Origin: MWDV01 sp002070715
GTDB taxonomy: Bacteria; Verrucomicrobiota; Verrucomicrobiia; Limisphaerales; MWDV01
Assembly (NCBI GenBank): GCA_035411585.1
Contig: DAONTI010000016.1
Coordinates: 34,865 to 98,864, forward strand
Reading direction: 5' to 3'
Length of the DNA stretch: 64,000 nucleotides
This document shows, piece by piece, positions 61,371-64,000 of the stretch. Numbering within the stretch: position 1 is the stretch's first letter; each line of letters opens with the position of its first letter. The translations under genes and the position numbers were made by a program. The notes under the pieces are model-generated. The model did no database searches. It worked only from the letters and a program-made list of their open reading frames with translations, and was not told where the DNA came from.

Positions 61371-61413
61371 TGGGAAAGACTGGGGACATCGTGACCCCCC
61401 GGTGGTTAAGCTC
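61371..61413 (-). repeat. Dispersed 40-bp element, copy 3
   Basis: The plus strand reads TGGGAAAGACTGGGGACATC, then GTGACCCCCCGGTGGTTAAG and CTC. It lies 129 bases upstream of the LamG/Ig protein start and about 100 bases beyond the M48 gene stop. A weak TTGCCC/GATAAG pair lies 19 bases from it toward the gene. Confidence 0.75.
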
Positions 61414-61513
61414 AAGGTGTTGAGCGCCCGGCGCGGCAAAAGCCGCCGCGCCTCGAATCCAGCGGCGCGGCCGATCAAAAATTAAATTTTCCCCACGCCC
61501 GCCGGAAGCGCGG

Positions 61514-62323
61514 TCAACGGGCCGCGCCGGTCGCCTTGAGATATTCCTCCCGCGCCCGGGGCATCAATTGCTGGAGCTGGCGGATGCGCACGCTGTCCAC
61601 CGGGTGCGTGCTGAGAAAGGACGGGCCGCCGCCACCGGCCTGCTGGTTATACTCCGAAAAACGCTGCCAAAACTCCACCGCCGCCTGGGGGTCGTAGCCG
61701 GCCCGCGCCATGTAGAACAACCCCATTTCGTCCGCCTCAGATTCGTGCAGGCGGCTGTAAGGCAAAATCGCACCCACCTGGGTGCCGACGCCATAGGCCA
61801 GCGACACCAACGCCTGCGTTCGCGGATCGCTGCCCGACAAACCGGCGGCCAGCAACTCGCCCCCGGTCTGCCGCAAAATTTCCTGGCTCATGCGTTCGGC
61901 TCCATGTTGCGCCACCGCGTGCGCCACCTCGTGGCCGATGACCGCCGCCAGCCCCGCCTCGTCGCGGGTAATGGGCAAAATGCCCGTGTACACGCCCACC
62001 TTGCCTCCGGGCAGACAAAACGCGTTTGCTTCCTTGCTCTCGAACACCACAAACTCCCATTGCGCGTTCGGCAGGGGAGCCACCGCGGCGATGCGTTGGC
62101 CGACCTTTTGCACCAACGCGTTGGCCGCGGCATTCTTGCTGATGGGTTGTTCCTTCTTCATTTGCTCGAAGCTGGACAGCCCCAGTTGGGTCGCTTGGGC
62201 GCCGGAGACCAGCATCACCTGTCGCCGTCCGGTTTCCGGGACGGTCGCGCACCCCGCCACCAGCAGGAGCCCCAGCAGGCCGGGGCCCAGTGGGGCAAGC
62301 CATCGGATGATTCGTGTTTTCAT
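61514..62323 (-). CDS. M48-family metallopeptidase lipoprotein (BepA/LoiP-like)
   Basis: A 269-residue zinc peptidase anchored as a lipoprotein. The lipobox LLVAGC places the lipidated Cys at 25. The zinc site is HEVAH (131-135) with the third ligand Glu194 in LHESEADEMG, and STHPVDSVRIRQLQQ near the end is the usual C-terminal motif of the family. Relatives such as LoiP and BepA degrade misassembled outer-membrane proteins in the periplasm. BepA's TPR domain is absent here, so it is closer to LoiP/YggG-type enzymes. ATG 62323 is preferred over the ATG three codons upstream (62332), since both give the same lipobox. It is transcribed alone. Confidence 0.9.
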   Translation of the reverse strand: MKTRIIRWLAPLGPGLLGLLLVAGCATVPETGRRQVMLVSGAQATQLGLSSFEQMKKEQPISKNAAANALVQKVGQRIAAVAPLPNAQWEFVVFESKEANAFCLPGGKVGVYTGILPITRDEAGLAAVIGHEVAHAVAQHGAERMSQEILRQTGGELLAAGLSGSDPRTQALVSLAYGVGTQVGAILPYSRLHESEADEMGLFYMARAGYDPQAAVEFWQRFSEYNQQAGGGGPSFLSTHPVDSVRIRQLQQLMPRAREEYLKATGAAR

Positions 62324-62666
62324 TGTCAGCATTCTTGGTTGAGCTTAACCAAGCAGCAAACGCCGGAGCTTTCAATCGCAAAATGCGGCGGCGCTGGGAA
62401 CGGCGGGGAACCCGCTGCGTTCTTCGAGTGCGAGACCTTCCGCCGTCCGTCCGCTTCCGGGCCAAAATTATCCCCGCCCGGCATGGCTTCAATCGGGTGC
62501 GGGCTGGTCCGGCGGCAGCCCTCGCGGGCAACTTTCGCGGGCGGCGTCCCTTGCGGTTTCGATGGGGCCGGCTTCTCCGCTGTTGAAGCGTATCTGTTTT
62601 GGGACTTTCGCCCGGGGGATGACTGCGCTACATATTTTTCCGAACCAACACCATTGGACTGCTGCC
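62324..62666. other. Divergent intergenic region between the M48 and larA-like genes
   Basis: About 343 bases should hold promoters for both divergent genes. I see no convincing -35/-10 pair, hairpin or repeat. The plus-strand frame that extends the larA-like gene back to 62562 has no family similarity. Confidence 0.4.
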
Positions 62667-63932
62667 ATGAACGTCAAGCTTGCTTACGGCCAGGGGTGGT
62701 TGCCGGTTGAGTTGCCGGATCACACCACCGTCATCGAACCCGCCCACCAGCCCGGCCTCGCCGATGAGCGCGCCGCCGTGCTGGCCGCGCTGGAACAGCC
62801 GCTCGGGGTGAAACCGCTCCGCAAATGGATTCAGCCCGGCCAGAAAGTCTGCCTCCTTTTCACCGACATCACCCGCGCGACGCCCAATCACCGGCTGATT
62901 CCGTGGTTGCTGGATTATCTCGCCTTCGTGCCGCGCGACGACATCACGCTGCTCAACCAGACCGGCACCCACCGGCCCAACACCCGCGCCGAACTGGAAA
63001 CCATGCTCACGCCGGAAGTCGTGGCACGGTACCGCGTGATCAATCACGAGTGCGAAAAGGCGGCGGACCTGATCCAACTCGGCACGACCCGCGACGGCAC
63101 CCCCGCGTTGTTGAACCGGCACGCGGTCGAGGCGGACGTGCGGATCGTCACCGGATTTATTGAGCCGCATTTTTTCGCCGGGTTCAGCGGCGGGCCCAAG
63201 GGGTTGATGCCGGGGGTGGCCGGATTGCAAACCTTGTTGAGCAACCATGGCGCGAAGAACATCGGGGACGCCAACGCGTCCTTTGGCATTCTCGAAACCA
63301 ACCCCATCTGGGAGGAGAACCGCGACATCGCGCTGCGCGTGGGGCCGAGTTTTCTGGTCAATGTGACGCTGAACGAGCAACGGCAGATCACCGGGGTGTT
63401 TGCGGGCGACCTGCTGGCGGCGCACCGGGTGGGTTGTGATTTCGTCAAGCGCTCGGCCATGCATCGCTGTGACGCTCCCTTCGATGTCGTCGTCACCACC
63501 AACAGCGGGTATCCGCTGGATATGAATCTGTATCAGAGCGTAAAAGGCATGAGCGCCGGCGCGCGCATCGTCAAGCCCGGCGGCACGATCATCCTCGCCG
63601 CCGAATGCCGGGAAGGTGTGCCGCCGGGGAGTCCGCTGGATCAATTGCTGCGCCGCACCCGTGGACCGGAGGAGATCCTGGCACTGCTGGCCACGCCGGG
63701 TTTTGTGCGCGCGGAACAATGGCAGGCCCAGATCCAGGCGTTGATCCAGCGCAAAGCGACCGTGCTGTTGTACAGCTCCCTCGCTGCAGCCGTCGTCCGC
63801 GCCGCGCACCTTACGCCTTGTGCGGACATCAGCGCAACCGTCCGGGAACTGATGGACCAACGGGGCCCCGGGGCGCGGATCGCCGCGTTGCCCCAGGGCC
63901 CGCTAAGCATTCCGTACCTGGCCGACGCCTGA
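62667..63932 (+). CDS. larA: LarA-type nickel-pincer racemase (DUF2088)
   Basis: A cytoplasmic 421-residue member of the lactate racemase family, which uses a nickel-pincer nucleotide to shift a hydride between carbon centres of 2-hydroxyacids. Residues known to matter in Lactiplantibacillus LarA are all present at a near-constant offset: Arg70 in DITRATP, His102 in TGTHRP, His168 in EPHFFAGFSGG, the cofactor-binding Lys178 in GPKGLMPG, and the nickel ligand His194 in LSNHGAKNIG. So the active site looks intact, but the substrate may be another 2-hydroxyacid. The cofactor-making genes larB, larC and larE are not in the window. ATG 62667 was chosen over the longer frame from 62562. Confidence 0.85.
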   Translation: MNVKLAYGQGWLPVELPDHTTVIEPAHQPGLADERAAVLAALEQPLGVKPLRKWIQPGQKVCLLFTDITRATPNHRLIPWLLDYLAFVPRDDITLLNQTGTHRPNTRAELETMLTPEVVARYRVINHECEKAADLIQLGTTRDGTPALLNRHAVEADVRIVTGFIEPHFFAGFSGGPKGLMPGVAGLQTLLSNHGAKNIGDANASFGILETNPIWEENRDIALRVGPSFLVNVTLNEQRQITGVFAGDLLAAHRVGCDFVKRSAMHRCDAPFDVVVTTNSGYPLDMNLYQSVKGMSAGARIVKPGGTIILAAECREGVPPGSPLDQLLRRTRGPEEILALLATPGFVRAEQWQAQIQALIQRKATVLLYSSLAAAVVRAAHLTPCADISATVRELMDQRGPGARIAALPQGPLSIPYLADA

Positions 63933-63946
63933 CCGGCGTCCCCTCA

Positions 63947-64000
63947 GAGCCTGTTTGAAAAGTCAAAAAAGCTGAAAAAATCGAGAAAAAGGCTGTACTT
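63947..64000. other. AT-rich stretch at the window edge, possible mobile-element end
   Basis: Fifteen bases after the larA stop the sequence changes to GAGCCTGTTTGAAAA followed by A-rich DNA with no coding potential. GAGCCTGTTTGAAAA resembles terminal inverted repeats of some IS5-like elements, but the matching end and any transposase would lie beyond the window. This is unproven. Confidence 0.25.

Overview
The window reads as high-GC chromosomal DNA from a Gram-negative member of the Verrucomicrobiota, most likely the Limisphaerales/Pedosphaera group. This placement is inferred, because no rRNA gene is present. The evidence is an LptD outer-membrane protein, proteins ending in PEP-CTERM and VPDSG-CTERM sorting tails, large secreted LamG, Ig-like and autotransporter-repeat proteins, a Tat-exported GH116 enzyme, a B12-dependent ribonucleotide reductase and few Shine-Dalgarno sequences. 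I found no tRNA, rRNA, CRISPR array or complete mobile element.

Layout. 1-5715: end of argH, a nitrilase-family hydrolase, an orphan histidine kinase coupled to a metallophosphoesterase, and convergent lptD. 6416-9670: a giant secreted CHAP/Ig/autotransporter-repeat protein. 9843-13367: prepilin peptidase overlapping aroE, then trpB on the other strand. 13504-20584: sdhCAB and a two-subunit class I fumarase, separated by a PEP-CTERM protein and an Mrr-like nuclease. 20734-26066: secreted alpha/beta hydrolase, DUF1232 protein, MFS transporter, zinc-ribbon membrane protein and gltX. 26233-32463: a carbohydrate locus with GH116, a GH20/GH67-like secreted protein and an HpcH-type aldolase. 33011-37703: a LamG protein interrupted by a seven-repeat propeller, a short RodZ-like protein, pgsA and rimO.

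37720-49165 is a long minus-strand run. It contains an ABC-2 permease, three consecutive SPFH proteins (a seven-TM HflK-like protein, HflC and a second HflK), a P1B metal ATPase, and then an ABC ATPase/permease pair coupled to a membrane-anchored protein of unknown function. No FtsH is nearby. I regard this SPFH plus metal-pump cluster as the best candidate for an undescribed functional unit.

49704-51479 holds a VPDSG-CTERM and a PEP-CTERM protein with clear promoters and intrinsic terminators. 51853-56843 holds nrdJ and der. 56949-61242 holds two convergent secreted proteins (DUF4434 plus an FGE-like domain, and LamG plus Ig) sharing a strong terminator region. 61514-63932 holds an M48 lipoprotein peptidase and a LarA-type racemase. 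An approximately 40-bp element recurs three times (17120, 18997, 61371), always upstream of a minus-strand gene and about 18-19 bp from a -35-like hexamer. It may be a shared regulatory site or a dispersed repeat.
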